Assembly: GCA_028752905.1 (NCBI GenBank)
Contig: JAQNBH010000012.1
Location: 27,041,816 to 27,105,815 of the forward strand
DNA length: 64,000 bases
Direction of reading: 5' to 3'
From: Cladorhizidae sp. MBARI D1340-BT2
Taxonomy: Eukaryota; Porifera; Demospongiae; Poecilosclerida; Cladorhizidae
The stretch's first letter is position 1. Each line of letters starts with the position of its first letter. The notes below the pieces were generated by a model. It did no database searches. It was given only the letters and a program-made list of their open reading frames with translations, and had not been told where the DNA came from. The position numbers and the translations under genes were made by a program. Positions 36,851-49,594 of the stretch are shown here, piece after piece.

Positions 36851-37626
36851 TTTATTTAGCTCCCTCCCTCACACGTTCTCCTGCACTTAGTGCCCAATCC
36901 TCCCTCCCTTCCCTCCCAGGTTCATTTAGGGGGGGGGGGGGGGTTGGAACTTTTTTGCCCCCCCTTGGAAATCGTATTATTAAAACCTTTTTCACATCTT
37001 TAACCATCATGCCCCCCCTTAAAATCCAGATTACTCCAGTTGTGCAAGAAACCCTGCCCCTGTCCCAAAACAGAGATAGCCACACCCATTAATATTAAAC
37101 ATGGCTGAAATATTATCCCAGTCTTTTGAAACTTGTGAAAGTAAATCAGAAAAAAAATCCAGTCCTATTCCTATAGCCCAGCCATGGATTTGTGAATGGG
37201 ACTGCCAGGACATGTAAAAGCTGACCTGAAAAGTAGCACTAATTAAAGGTTTTCTCACCCTCACTGCCACTACCACTAACATAGTCAAAACAATAACATT
37301 TATTATGTATTAACTAAATAAATTATTAATAAGCAATATAGCTACTACTTCATTCATCTTATGACTCATTTACTCCAGTGTATGAAAAAATACTTACCTC
37401 AAACATTTATGCTAAATAAAATAAAAAACAATCCTGTACGCTCAATTTCTTCTGACGCATCATTTGTATGCTCTGTATTTTCTATTTCAGCATCAGCGAG
37501 TAACTAGCAACCTTTCCATTCTGGCAGCTGCGATATGAAAGTTGACTCGTACCAATGACTTTTCTTTCTTAAAAAAATTTGCCAATGATTTAAGAATGCT
37601 TTAGCCTTCAGGGGACACGGAGTCAA
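36851..37626 (+). other. Conserved pre-array block, U4
   Basis: Homologous to 22251-23041. It contains a 140-bp MITE (36917-37056) and ends in the inverted terminus (TTTGCCAATGATT, AATGCTTTAGCCTTCAGGGG) directly before array 3. Confidence 0.5.
36917..37056 (-). mobile_element. 140-bp hAT-type MITE related to the 49595 element
   Basis: Read on the minus strand it begins CAGGGTTTCTTGCACAACTG and contains AAGGGGGGGCATGATGG and AAGATGTG, matching the left end of the 49595 element. The other end is CTAAATGAACCTG. It is flanked by CCCTC/CCCCT-like sequence. It is probably a deletion derivative of that family. Confidence 0.65.
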
Positions 37627-38572
37627 TGCATCACATTTATACTCACTGGCAACACATTTATACTCACTGGCAATACATTTATACTCACTGGCAACACACT
37701 TATACTCACTGGCAACACATTTATACTCACTGGCAACACACTTATACTCACTGGCAGCACATTTATACTCACTGGCAACACATTTATACTCACAGGCAAC
37801 ACATTTATACTCACTGGCTCACTGGCAACACATTTATACTCACTGGCAACACATTTATACTCACTGGCAACACATTTATACTCACTGCCAACACACTTAT
37901 ACTCACTGGCAGCACATTTATACTCACTGGCAACACATTTATACTCACAGGCAACACATTTATACTCTCTGGCTCACTGGCAACACATTTATACTCACTG
38001 GCAACACATTTATACTCACTGGCAACACATTTATACTCACTGCCAACAAATTTATACCCACTGGCAACACATTTAAACTCACTGGCAACACATTTATACT
38101 CACTGGCAACACATTTATACTCACTGGCAACACATTTATACTCGCTGGCAACACATTTATACTCACTGCCAACACATTTATACTCGCTGGCAACACATTT
38201 GTACTCACTGGCAACACATTTATACTCACTGGCAACACATTTATACTCACTGGCAACACATTTATACTCGCTGGCAACACATTTATACTCACTGGCAACA
38301 CATTTATACTCGCTGGCAACACATTTATACTCACTGGCAACACATTTATACTCGACGGCAACACATTTATACTCGCTGGCAACATATTTATGCTCACTGG
38401 CAACACATTTATACTCACAGGCAACACATTTATACTCACTGGCAACACATTTATAGTCACTGGCAACACATTTATACTCACTGGCAACACATTTATACTG
38501 ACTGGCAACACATTTATACTCACTGGCTACATATTTATATTCACTGGCAACACATTTATACTCACAGGCAAC
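37627..38572 (+). repeat. 21-bp minisatellite array 3 (about 45 copies)
   Basis: The same monomer, with a higher-order pattern: a block containing ACACACTTATACTCACTGGC and a shortened GGCTCACTGG join repeats at 37690-37825 and 37885-37985. It ends in ACAGGCAACATGTGTCACTT, the U5 leader. Confidence 0.95.
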
Positions 38573-38783
38573 ATGTGTCACTTGAAATGCACGTGATTCA
38601 TGATCTGTCAACCAGTGAGGGTCTAGTTTCACACCATGCTCTTGAGAATTGAGATTCAGCAGTCGGGCAGCTCCAGGCATGCATCAGTCTGATGCATGAC
38701 TGTGCTTATACACTCTAGCATTCAATCAAGTCAGGAATCACATGCATTTACCCAAGCCTAACATGCATCACTTAGCCTGTACA

Positions 38784-39066
38784 ATCCTCAAAACATGCTC
38801 CACAGCAAATCTTTTACCAGCTTCTTCTGGGCTGCTTCAACCAGCTACACAATAGTTACTTAAATCTTTGTCCCTAGCAGTACACAATGTCGCACTTTTG
38901 TTTGGCTTGATAGTTGATGGTGGGAGGCTACTATCAGGCCAAACAAAAGTGCTACACAGTGTACTGCTAGAGACAATTAAACAACAATTCTGTAGCTGGT
39001 TGAAACATCCCAGAAGAAGCTGGTAAAAGATTTGCTGTGCATGTTTAGAGGATGCTTCCACCACAC
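38784..39066. repeat. Foldback palindrome, U5 copy
   Basis: Begins ATCCTCAAAACATGCTCCAC directly after a shortened left direct repeat and returns as its complement to GGATGCTTCCACCACAC. Close to the U1 and U3 copies. Confidence 0.7.
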
Positions 39067-39084
39067 ATTGCTTTGGCAGTGAGG

Positions 39085-41878
39085 AACAGAGACCCAGCCA
39101 CACTCAAAAAAGTTGGCACTATGGTTGACAAATACCCACACTTGGTCATCTAGTGCTCAGAAAATATAAGAGAAGACCCCTTACCAACAGACACATAACC
39201 ATGATGTCAAGAAGCCGGGACCAGCTAAGTGTCTTAAAGAGAAAGTATACCTTTGCTGCCCCACCTGCCATCACTCACATGACTACCTGGTACAGGGCTT
39301 ACTGAATGGCAAGGATGCAACCATCAAGTTAGACACAGCAGCTTCACACTCTGTGGTTTCCAAGACTGCACTTCTGGAAGGCTCTTTGGAGGGAGAGAAG
39401 CTTTCCTTAGTAAGGTTGACTGGTCCACTCAAGATATTTGACTTAGCAAACATAAACATTGACATAGGTGGGAGAAAGCAAAACTTCAAGGAGCTGTGGT
39501 TGATGGCATCACAGCTACTGGGTCAAGATGCTCCCTTCCTAAACCACTTACTTGAGCCATTAGTGAAAGAGAGACTGATGATTTAAACACAAGCTATGTT
39601 GGTACAGACCAGACAAGCTGCAGAGCAAGAGCAACAACACTTGCAGGCTGATGAGATAGCTACAGTGAACCCAGGAGAAATACTCACACCATGGGGGGAG
39701 TTAGTTGGAAATGACAGCGATATTCTGAGATGAACACATCCTCTAAATTAGATGAGAACACACCCTCTCAACCAGATAAAACTGCACCCACTCGACCAGA
39801 TGAGAACACGCCCTCTCAACCAGAGGATAGCGCACACTCTCAAATATATGAAAACACACCCTCTCAACCCGATGAGAACACAACCTCTAAAATAGTTGGC
39901 CAACAAGTTTGTGTTGATGAACATGGTTGCCAGACTTTAGTGCTGGGCTACAGAACAACTCATACTTGCACAAAGAGTGAGAATCGCTGAACCAGGGGAA
40001 CTCTGATTAGTTTTGTGAGGTTGGATTGTTGTTTAGATGTTGACACTACAAGTTAGACAATGAAATGCACCAACCAGTGTTGCCAGGCAACAGACAACAG
40101 CAAGCCATAGCTCACACACTCCACATGACCGGTCACCTCGGGTACAACAAAGCCAGACACAGACTGTTGGCTCACTTTTACTGGCCAGGCCTCAGCCGGG
40201 ATATGAATCAAGCCTGTGAATCCTGCGCTAAATGCCACAAGGGAGTTAGACATCCACAGACCCTGTCTCCACTAATCTCTATGCCAATTGTGATAGGATC
40301 TGAGAAAAGGGGTCTTAACTCTTATGTACAAAAAAAAAAGAGTTATAGATACCAGTTGAAAGAACAAAGCAATGCCTATATTTTGGAATTCAAATCATCA
40401 CTTATTTCCATTCAGAAGAAAAGTTATGAAAGCCTGAATGCTAGACGCTTGAAGCATTCATTTTGAGAAAATTTTGCAGCTTCCTGTGCACTTGATGAAG
40501 CCATTCCTTTGTTAGTTTGTTAACCACGTGGCCACTATAGAAGCTAGTAGGAAATCCCCCCTTTTTGTGGGAGTTTCCCATCTTTCCGCATAGGCGGGCA
40601 GTATTTTCTCCGCGTTACATGGCAACCCAGTTCCGTTAAACGCGTAGCAAGCTTCTTGACCACCAATCTTCTAACCTCATTCTTGCCTACAAAGAAGCAA
40701 GCAGGAGCCTTCAGACTTCACACAAATGTAAAGGAAAGTTAGTAAATGCCGCCTGTATACGGAAAAAAGAAAAATAGTCAAACTATAACTTTGAGCTTAT
40801 TTTGGTCATACCACAAAACCATTTTTCTCTACATAAGACCCTTTTTCTCAGATCCTATCACAATCTTCACAGAACTACTGACAAGGGTAGCTTTGGATAT
40901 AGTTGACCCTTTGCCTCACACTAGAGCCGGCAACAAGATCTGTTAACATCCATGGATTTGGCCAGATGGTGATGCCACACTGCTCAGGAAAGCTGTTGCT
41001 GAAACTATTTCTTCTGCTTTGATGGATATATCCTCTCCCCCAGGAATACCAGCTAAACTAACAGATCAGGGCATCAATTTTGTGTCATTCTTGTGTCAAC
41101 CTTATATCAGAAACTAGGCATTCACCACATCAAAGCAAGTGCATACCTCCCTCAGATGAACAGTACGTTAAAACGGTTTCATGCCACATTGTTAAGAAAG
41201 TCAGTAAACACACCACTGCTGTTAAATGTCTAACAACCATGAGGGAGAACCTGGAACAGATACAGTACATAGCACCAGTTACATACAGAGTGCACATGCA
41301 TGACAGAAAGCAAAGGCATAGAGCTATTCATGTCAACACGATGAAGTCCTGGCACAGTCCAGTGGCATCTGTATTTTGTGTCATGTTAACAGATGAAGAA
41401 ACTCTGCAGGGACTTCTCTTACCAACCCTATGGGAATCAGATTCAAAAGCTCTCATGGGACCAAACTTAAATGATGAACAGACTTGATGGATACTTCCCC
41501 AACAGTCTTCACAAAATTAATATCTCTGGGGAAACAATGGCAGTGGAACATGCCATTGACACCAAGCAAGCCCAGCCCAACAGGATTCCGCCAAGGCAAG
41601 TCCCCAAGAGTTGTGAAGATGGTATTCACAAGGAAATTCAGACATTGTTGGAACATTATTATTATGGAACCATCTAAGAACACCTTACCATTTCCAATCC
41701 TAACGGTGAGGAAGGACGAAATGGTAAGGATGTGCATTGATTAGAGCCAATTGAATGCACTGACACAAGCCGACCTACAGCCAAACAAGACAAGTATTGT
41801 TCGCAGATCAGAAGTGACAATTTCTACACACTGTCCTGCTAACTACTCTATACTCCTTAAGGAAGGGGTGGGGCAGAG
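39085..41878 (+). pseudogene. Gypsy-family remnant, U5 (interrupted by a 572-bp transposon)
   Basis: Gag/protease 39115-39590 is well preserved (CPTCHHSHDYL, GLLNGKDATIKL, LDTAAS, LVRLTGPLK). An internal deletion joins GATATT (39722) to CTGAGATGAAC. The linker 39730-39890 has the clearest PDENTPSQP repeats. Integrase zinc domain 40110-40265 (HMTGHLGYNKAR, CAKCHKG), interrupted at 40290-40861, resumes with LTRVALDIVDPL. The late core is deleted at 41194 as in U1 and U3. VTYRVHM follows at 41275, and the reverse transcriptase start 41590-41743 ends in the shared TAG. Confidence 0.75.
40290..40861. mobile_element. 572-bp DNA transposon with 28-bp terminal inverted repeats
   Basis: Starts GTGATAGGATCTGAGAAAAG and ends with its complement; the 28-bp repeats differ at one base. 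Sister units read CCAATTATCACAG here; the flanks AATT (left) and AATC (right) suggest a 4-bp or longer duplication. No transposase or long frame is inside. The superfamily is not recognised. Confidence 0.75.
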
Positions 41879-42019
41879 GCAGAGGACTAACTGGCAACAC
41901 TTAGCCTGCACAATCAACAATATATACTCACTCACTTGTTAATGTGTGAAACCTCTCACCTCACACACTAACGACTTGTATTTGATTGGTTATTTGTAAT
42001 TACCTTATTTATGTAAATG

Positions 42020-42318
42020 TAAATGAAATGTGTTGCCAGTGAGTGTAAATGTGTTGCCTTGTTTCTCACCCTGATGAAGACGGAGCATTGAGGTAGAAAC
42101 AGGCAAAAACATAACAAAATACTTATTAAAAAAATTAACCTAATGAGGAAAGTTTAACACTCAGGAAAAATGGATGTTGCCACTTCTCCTTCCTGGAAGC
42201 TACTCCCATTGTAAAATCTCCACAAGACGTGAGGAAGCCACAAAGTTCATAACATAGCATTCCCAATGATAAGTTAGCTTATTCTAGCTAGCTAAATTTG
42301 GTGAGCACAGTGAAGTTG
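42020..42318 (-). other. Inverted terminus and start of the 3' flank of the U5 death-domain gene
   Basis: Reversed minisatellite monomer and CCCTGATGAAGACGG terminus, then the conserved flank up to CAGTGAAGTTG, where the hAT element is inserted. The flank resumes at 45731. Confidence 0.5.
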
Positions 42319-42399
42319 CAGGGGTGGATCCAGGGGGGGGGGGGTTTCTGGGGTTGCAACCCCCCCATAACGTTCTAAACACTAGCTCCACCTCCAGTT

Positions 42400-42495
42400 T
42401 CTTAGTTAGTATAGACACTTTGTTAGATATAGACACTTGTTAGATATAGACACTTGTTAGATATAGACACTTTGTTAGATATAGACACTTTGGTT
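42400..42495 (+). repeat. Subterminal tandem repeat of the hAT element
   Basis: About five copies of TTAGATATAGACACTT(T)G. Short subterminal repeats are commonly transposase binding sites in hAT elements; that role here is inferred. Confidence 0.75.
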
Positions 42496-42773
42496 AAACT
42501 ACAAACTGTTAAATATGAATGAAATTCTAGTAAACCCACACTCCTGGAATGTGGCTGTGCATGATAATAGCCATATTATAGCTGCCATCAATATTGCCAT
42601 GTCTGGAAGTAGAAAGAGGCCATCACCCAGGGATTGCACCCAGCTGACAACTTTTTAAAAAAGGTAAGATACAATATACAGCTAGTATATGAACAATAAG
42701 GGTTAAGAGTTTAATGCTCAATTTATAATAGCCTTCTAACTAATGTAGAATCGAGTCTGGGTCCCATATCCCT

Positions 42774-45269
42774 GTGTCAACGACTGCTGATGATGGTAAC
42801 TCTAGTGCATCGATTTATTTGTTCAATTCACCATCAATGACAGTCACAACCACTACATCGAGCTCTTCCTTGTCAATGCCAACTACTGTTTCTCAGTTAT
42901 GCTCAGCAACAATTGATACGATGACTACATCACTCAGTGTAGTTCCGTCAACTAGTGGACAGGTGGACTTAGGGACAATAGTTGAAGCCGCTCAAGGTAA
43001 CTGGGATAAGCTTAGCTCCTTAGCAAATAATATCCCAGATGATCGTAAGAAGCAATATCTTTCTCATCATTCCAAACCTTCTTCTTCTGATCATCTTCAT
43101 TCACATCAGGTTACCAAAGTAGGAAAAACCTGGAGTGTATCCTTCCAGCTTGGATGGTTAGTACAATTTCCTTGGCTTTCATACAGCACTGTTCTTGCAG
43201 GTGGTCTTTGCAAATATTGTATAGTTTTTCCAGAGCAGCCGGATAGAGGCGGTGTTTCTGGAGTTGGCAATCGTTCTGGTTTGTTAGTTTTGTCCCCATA
43301 CCAGAAACCATACTCAAAAGCACTAGGCAAGGATGGTGTACTTGTATGCCATGATCAGACTCAAATGCATTGCCGTGCAGCTGAGAGCGTAGACCTTTTT
43401 TTCAGAAATTTTAACCAACCAGATGAAAGGATAGATACAAGGCTGTTGAAACAGAGCAACCAACAAGCTGAAGAGAACAGTTTTGGCTGTAGAGTTTTTG
43501 GCAAAGCAAGCACTACCATTCAGAGGCCACTCTGACTACAGAGTGGATGAAGATGTCAACAGGGACAATTTTGTAGCCACACTTCAGCTTTTGGCTAAGA
43601 CAGATAAGCTCCTACACAAACACCTTCTCTCAGCTAAAAGTATACCAGCAAGACCATTCAAAATGAGGTTATTCACATATATGCATCTAAAATTAGAGAG
43701 CATATAACTGAACAGCTCTGAGGAAAAAAATTGCCTTTCACCATCATTGCTGATGAAGCCACAGATCCTCATTCCAATCAAGAGATTCTTTCTGTGTGCT
43801 TCAGGTATGTTGATCTGTCCTCCCCCACTGATCCTCATAGTGCGTGATTAGCTTTGTCTACTTGGACCAAGCCAATGCTTCATCCATTTCAAGAAAGATT
43901 CTTGAAACAGTTTCTAGTCCTTCAGTTTCTTTAGATCCCTGTAGAATTAGAGGGCCAGCTTATGATGGAGCATCTGTGATGTCATCCGGCATTGCAGGAG
44001 TTCAATCTAAAGTCAAGGAGGTCAGCCCACTAGCTCTGTACACACACTGCTACTCACACTGCCTTCTTTCAATTGCCAGACCATGTCTTGTTCAGGAAGT
44101 ACGAAACTTGATTTTAGTTATAAATGAAGCACACCTCTTTTTAGCTCACAGCCCTAAGAGACAAAACCTTTTTGAACTTACAGTCAATGAATTCTTGCCC
44201 TCTTCAAAAGCAAGAAAGCTTCCAGGAATGTGTAAGACAAGATGGGTGGAGAGACATACATGCTTTGAAATGTTTCTTGAAATGTATGAGCCACTTATCA
44301 CTTTCTTAGATGCCATTTTGTGTCCTACTGATTACCCAGTAGATGGGAGCTGGAATTGGGATACTGAGACAAGAGTGAAAGCACAAGGTCTGAAAGCTGC
44401 TCTCTCTTCTTTTCAAACTCTTGCTGTTTTTATAATCACCAAGAATGTTCTTGATGAAGTAAAAATACTTGCTTCAAAACTTCAGAAGCAGGATCAAGAT
44501 ATATATGATGCCTATAACAAAGTCACTGAAGCGATTGAATGCTTAAAAACCCTCAGAAAGACTATTGACACCGTTTTTAGCTTGTGGTATTGTGAGGTAC
44601 TTGAACTGGCTGAGTCAATTGGTGTGAGTGAGAGTGTTCCAAGAAAGACAAGCATTCAACGGAATCAAAGCAACACTCCAAGTCAATCAGCAAAAGAGCA
44701 TTACAAGAGAGTCATTGCTATATATACCAGTGCTGGATTCAATCATTAACCAGTTGGAGGAAAGATTTCAAGGTGAGGGAAAACAAAGTCATATGCTTTT
44801 GTGCCTTGTGCCTTCAGTGCTCAACTGCAATCCGAGTGTTCAACTATCACAACATATAGATGACCTTCTGTACTGGGAACAAGATCTTCCATGTTCCTTG
44901 TCTCTCAAAACTGAACAAAGAAGATGGCAATCATTGTGGGAGCATAAGAGAGACAAAGATGAGGCTACCATCCCCAACAATCTTCTCCTAGCTCTTAGCT
45001 CTTGTGACTCTGACTCTTTCCCAAACATTCATTGCTTACTAGTCATTGCTTGCACTCTGCCTATCACCAGTGCTGAAGGAGAACGATCATTTAGTTTGCT
45101 CAGGAGGATAAAGACATATACAAGGTCGACTTTGACTGAACAACACTTTTCTGATCTTGCTGTAATAGCCATGAACTATGGAGTGAGAGTGTCAGTTGAT
45201 GATATCTGCCATGCTTTTGTGCTGTGTCACCCGAGAAGGCTCTTTCAAGCTTCACTATTTATTGACTGA
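42774..45269 (+). pseudogene. hAT transposase (TTF zinc-finger type), frameshifted
   Basis: Coding pieces in changing frames: 42774-43535 with a Ser/Thr-rich start and a TTF/ZMYM-like motif (SFQLGWLVQFPWLSY, LCKYCIVFP); 43483-43707 (VDEDVNRDNFVATLQLLAK); 43728-43840 (TIIADEATDPHSNQEILSVC, with the first catalytic Asp); 43844-44749 (GPAYDGASVMSSGIAGVQ, THCYSHCLLSIA, CKTRWVERH); 44628-45269 with the C-terminal dimerisation motif LPITSAEGERSFSLLRRIKT. At least three frameshifts are needed, so it is inactive as it stands, but every domain is represented, making it the most complete hAT in the window. Confidence 0.85.
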
Positions 45270-45730
45270 AAATAGTTTCCTGTTTATCTTTAGTTGCTGT
45301 TCTTTTAAGCTAATAAATATTCTTATTCATTACACAGTACAGTGTGCATGGGCTAGTTCTCCACACCTGCACCCCCCCTGTACCTTTCTAAAATTCCTGG
45401 ATCCACCCCAGAATCTTCCTTAGGTTGTTAGCAGGCAGGCAGCCAGGACCATAGCCCGGAATAAGTAAGGGGGTTTCCTGAGCACTTGCACTATTACTCA
45501 CAATTCTTTTTAAAGGATACCATGTTCAATTTTACATTTCTTGTTATAATAATGTTGGTGATGATATGTCTTGTTAGAGAAATGCAAGACGGTGCTTTCT
45601 TGCAAAATGATTAATGATCTGATCATGATTCAGGAAAGAAAGGATTTCCGGGCAACATGGAAACCCCCGTGGCTATGGCCGTGAGTAGTTCATCAACCCC
45701 CCCAATCTAAAATTCCTGGATCCACCCCTG

Positions 45731-46052
45731 AGTTGTTCTTCAGATGCCTCTAGATTTGTTAGTCTGCACATGCGTCCCCTTAATGGCATCTTTCTTACTG
45801 CTGTAAGTAAAGCAGAAGAGGCCATGACTCAATTTCTGTACTCCATTGTTAACTTTACAGAGCAATGTGGAGGGAGAAGGACAAGTGAAGAGCAAGCATG
45901 AGGAAAAGGGATTGAAAAGTTATGCTAATTACAGGCCAGAACATTTCACATGTGTGCCAGGAGAAATGGAGCTTGTCTGAAGACTTTGGAGGACTTTTCA
46001 TGAATACCTAACAGAACATCAGATAACCACACTAGCTTTGAAGTCACATGTT
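45731..46052 (-). other. 3' flank of the U5 death-domain gene (right part)
   Basis: Continuation of the conserved flank after the hAT insertion. It includes a 58-codon frame in continuity with exon e in an alternative phase. No separate gene. Confidence 0.4.
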
Positions 46053-47321
46053 CTAGCCTATATGGAGTTTTTTCTGTACTGATGAGTTTATGCCAAGTAT
46101 TGAACCTGTGAATGCACATATTTTAAGAGAATAATATATCTATCATTACTTCAATATACAGGCTTAGCACCTGCGAATAAGCATTGCACTCATTCAAATA
46201 TGCTTGACCAGTTCCAAAAGTGATCAAGATTGTTCTACCTTATGTAATATCTAGATATACAAGAACTATGTTTTTACATTTTACAGTCAAAATATATAAT
46301 ATACTTGTAAAAAAGAAGATAAACAAGACTATGCCCATGTAGACTAAGTAAGGGTGACTACCCTTTACCACTTAAAATATACACAACCAGCTAGACCAAC
46401 CTTTGTTGCTTAAGATGGAAATAATGTCTTCAGCACATTTATCAAAATCTTCCTCCACACATACTCGAAGAAGGTTTCTGTAAGTCTTTGGATAACCAGC
46501 TTTAGATCTCCAATGCTCCAGAAGAGCCCACCTGTAAATAGTGTGCATCTATAAAACCACATCCACAATTCACTCATTTAGCATTGTAGTACCTTTGTAG
46601 ATCAGGACTGTGTGTGATCATTATGTGCTGCACGTCTAACAAGTTCAGTCCTAGCAGATATGCCTTATGTTGCCAACTACACAGTCTTGCAGAAATTCGA
46701 CCTAGGTCCACATCTGATATTATATCATCTAGGTAACCACGACTGCACTTTGGAACTTTGGCCTCCATCTCCTGGTATTTCTACAACAATAACTATAATA
46801 ATAGCAGAAACAACTAATTTAGCATGAAGATCATGGCTGCATACAGACATTTTGGCTGCCTGGAAGAGGGGGGGGGGGGGGTGAGTGTTGACCCTGGAAT
46901 TTTTTTATAGCCATCCTTACTACCTGGAACCATTAGCCTGACTTTTGGTTAGACGTAGTTTATTAAGGTGAGTCTTCGAAATATTTAAGTAACATCAACC
47001 TGGCTAGGCTCAGGTGAATCACAATTGAAGGACCTGAACTGACTTCAGAAAGTTGGGGTAATCCCAGTCCCCTGACTCCCTGTATGAAAACCCGATAGAT
47101 TGGTTTTGCTAACCTCTGCCTTGATGCTGCTTGAGAATGCAGTGATGGCAGTTGCTTCTTCATTAGTTCTTCTAGTAACATCTGCAGCAACAACAGCTAG
47201 TCAATGAGTGGATTATTTGTTATTTGTGTGAGTGCATCAATGGAAGGTTTTATTTACACTACTAAAACATACCAAGCATGTGTATATCCACAAGTGAACC
47301 ACAAACTCTGGTTCACCACTT
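46053..47321 (-). CDS. Death-domain gene, U5 copy (open through known exons)
   Basis: Exons: z 47273-47321, a 47114-47181, b 47000-47042, c 46593-46780, d 46401-46531, e 46053-46105. Exon z is 49 bp, exactly six less than in other units, and exon c is 188 bp, three less; both changes keep the frame. The intron between a and b is only 71 bp because most of it is deleted, yet both splice sites remain. The death domain reads SDVDLGRISARL, YLLGLN, DVQHIM, WALLEHWRSK, TYRNLLRV and CAEDIISIL. The donor of b is GTTGAT. A piggyBac-like element lies in the upstream block (47354), 32 bp above exon z, and may have removed or disrupted upstream signals. Confidence 0.65.
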
Positions 47322-47353
47322 CTAACCAAACCAGCAAGAAAACCAGTGCTTAA

Positions 47354-48238
47354 CCCTCCAACCGTCACAAGCGATTTTGGCGCAGAGTGATCTAGCGTCG
47401 CAATAGTAAAAGATCAAACCGTATATTTTGATATAAAATAGCCTGATTTAAACTCTATTTATACACCAAATAACGTGACCGTATGTACGCGGTAACTTGG
47501 GTAAAAAAATTATTCAAACGTTTGGATTATTTCAATCTCACAATGGTTGAACGACTGTCTCTCCAAAATGTCCTAGCACTTGTTCAAGAAGACGACTTTG
47601 ACATCTATGAGGATACTTCCAGCGATGTAGAAGGGGATGGCATACATGCGTACCTCGGAGAGAGAAAATCTAGCTGTGGAACAGTTTATTCTTTGCTACT
47701 ATAGTTGCGTCCTTGCCAACCAGCATATTGTAGCGCTACAGCTGATCACGATGTTTTTCTCTCCGATTATGAAGAAGGAAGTGATGAACAAGGATAATAA
47801 GGTTTGTCATGATTCTAGCTAGCCATAGAAAAGATTTAGCTTTCTAGTAGCTAGATAGGGCTTCTTTTTTTTTACTTGGGTAGCAGAAGGGATATGCATT
47901 CATGCAATAACTTTTTATTGTATGTATATACATACAGACAACATGATGGATACTTGACAGCCTTGTGCTGCTTCCACTAGTGTCTACAACAGCTGCTCTC
48001 TAACCTTCAGTGACATAAGCTCCAGAGATTATCACAGTGTGTAATTAGATAATCATATTCATAGCTGGTGGTTGGTTGCTTAGCAACCAGTTGTCAACCG
48101 CAATGTTTATCAACACCAATGCTATCCCATCAACAATGGTTGCTAGGGAGTTTAGTGCACCCCTGACCTGGTATTTATTACCATGGTCATGTTAACCCCA
48201 TGGTCTGTTAATCCTGTGTAAATCCGACGGTGAAAGAG
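47354..48238 (+). mobile_element. piggyBac-like transposon relic (885 bp)
   Basis: TTAA on both sides (47350-47353, 48239-48242), termini CCCTCCAACCGTCAC and GACGGTGAAAGAG. Sister units read GCTTAACAACAACTAAGC. A short acidic frame (VLALVQEDDFDIYEDTSSDVE) from about 47544 resembles the acidic N-terminus of piggyBac transposases. The remainder is deleted. Its right half matches the 56698 element (GTTTATCAACACCAATGCTA). Confidence 0.75.
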
Positions 48239-48242
48239 TTAA

Positions 48243-49589
48243 CAACTAAGCTATTACTAAACAAATAATGCACACACATTGAATCTCCTATCATGTAAAT
48301 GCAAACTTTGCATTATTTATTAGACAGGAGCAGAGAGCTAAACTTCTGTTACTTGAGCCACATGAAGATGGAGTAACTCTCATAAGCCAGACAAAGAAGG
48401 AGCTACTCTCATGAGTCACACTAAGAATTGCTGAGCCACACCAAGAAAGAAGAGCCAGTAGTGTTTGCAGGAAGGCATAGGTGCCTGTGCAGCTTTCCTC
48501 AAAATATAACTTTCCTAATGGTAGGATCAGCCAGAAAGTGAAAGTTCAAGATGGCAGTTGCAATTTTAAGCCATTAAAAAAAAGTAGTTGTCCACCTCTG
48601 CAAACAGAACTTATGTAATAGTAAATATTCCCGTTGTCCTGGCCCTGGTGCTAGACTCCCTCAGCCCCAACATTAGACCCACCATACCTCTAGTCATAGC
48701 CCTGGCCTTAGACCATAATTCTGTACCTGCCCCAATGTACATGCCACAAAATCAGACATTCCCATATCCATATCTCAAACCCCAGACAACTCACACCCAG
48801 CTATCCCTACACTGGATATCCCCATACTCCTAGGATGACACTATAATGCCAAACATTTCCTTCACTCTCTGCAATAGACAGACCCAAACAAGAACAGCAG
48901 CACAGATGACAAAAAAATGGTTAAGAAGAACAGACCATTTAGAGCTCTCCACAGGATTTTGCAGACACCATACAGCAGCACAACATTCAGTCAGGACTAG
49001 TTATCTTTTATTTTAACCAAGTGTGTGTGTTTTTGAGTTATACACAAAAAAGTAGAATTTTCTCTCAACCTATCGTGGTTTTTTTGGTCTTCACTGCTAG
49101 TTCAATCATCCAAATCACCACATTATGTCTCTGTCATCACACTGTCACCATTTCACATGGACCAAAGGCAGAAGTGCAAACAGATACTTATCCTGATAGC
49201 TCTATACATGGTCATGCAAGCAGCACCCCATTATTGGCACTGATGAAGGATACCAATGTATCGAAAGCTTTATAATAAGAATTTATCGATCCCTTTATTA
49301 AGTTAATGCCTTCTATTATTATGGAGAGAAAGAAAACCAATAAGCTGTCTGGTATGGCCAAGCACTACACTTCTGCCAGAAGCAGTCTCTGCCTGAGGAA
49401 CTGATGGATACACAGAGAGTGGGTGCTCCATACGGCGAGCAAGAAAGAGAGGAAGAGCTCAGTCTTGCCATCATCAATTAAAAGAGTGGCTCCTCCCATC
49501 CTCTAACATCTCTTACACTATCCTTGACATGGAGGGAAGAAGAACATCTCTAGCATCACCACTAACAACACAGACTTACCACATCACAC
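48243..49589. other. Conserved non-coding 5' block, U5
   Basis: Homologous to 18271-19760. The CTGATGAAGGATACC motif at 49240-49254 is followed by CAATGTATCGAAAGC, which forms a perfect 5-bp hairpin (GATAC/GTATC) next to GAAA. No gene is supported; the frame that reads MDEATLVIDD in U4 and U6 is shifted here. Confidence 0.5.
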
Positions 49590-49594
49590 ACTAT

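Larger units (their letters stand above)
42319..45730 (+). mobile_element. hAT (Tip100-like) transposon with 5-bp target duplication (3412 bp)
   Basis: Ends CAGGGGTGGATCCAGG and CCTGGATCCACCCCTG are exact complements. AGTTG is duplicated (42314-42318, 45731-45735), and sister units show the empty site GTGAAGTTGTTCTTC. The terminus resembles Tip100/Zaphod-type hATs. A second right end (CCTGGATCCACCCCAG) occurs at 45411, so the last 320 bp are an extra terminus. Subterminal 19-20-bp repeats lie at 42400-42495. Confidence 0.8.

Noticed and set aside
43106..43330. Minus frames opposite the hAT transposase (also 4180-4368, 2323-3006 opposite gypsy pol)
   Set aside because: They are shadows of the recognisable plus-strand coding sequence.
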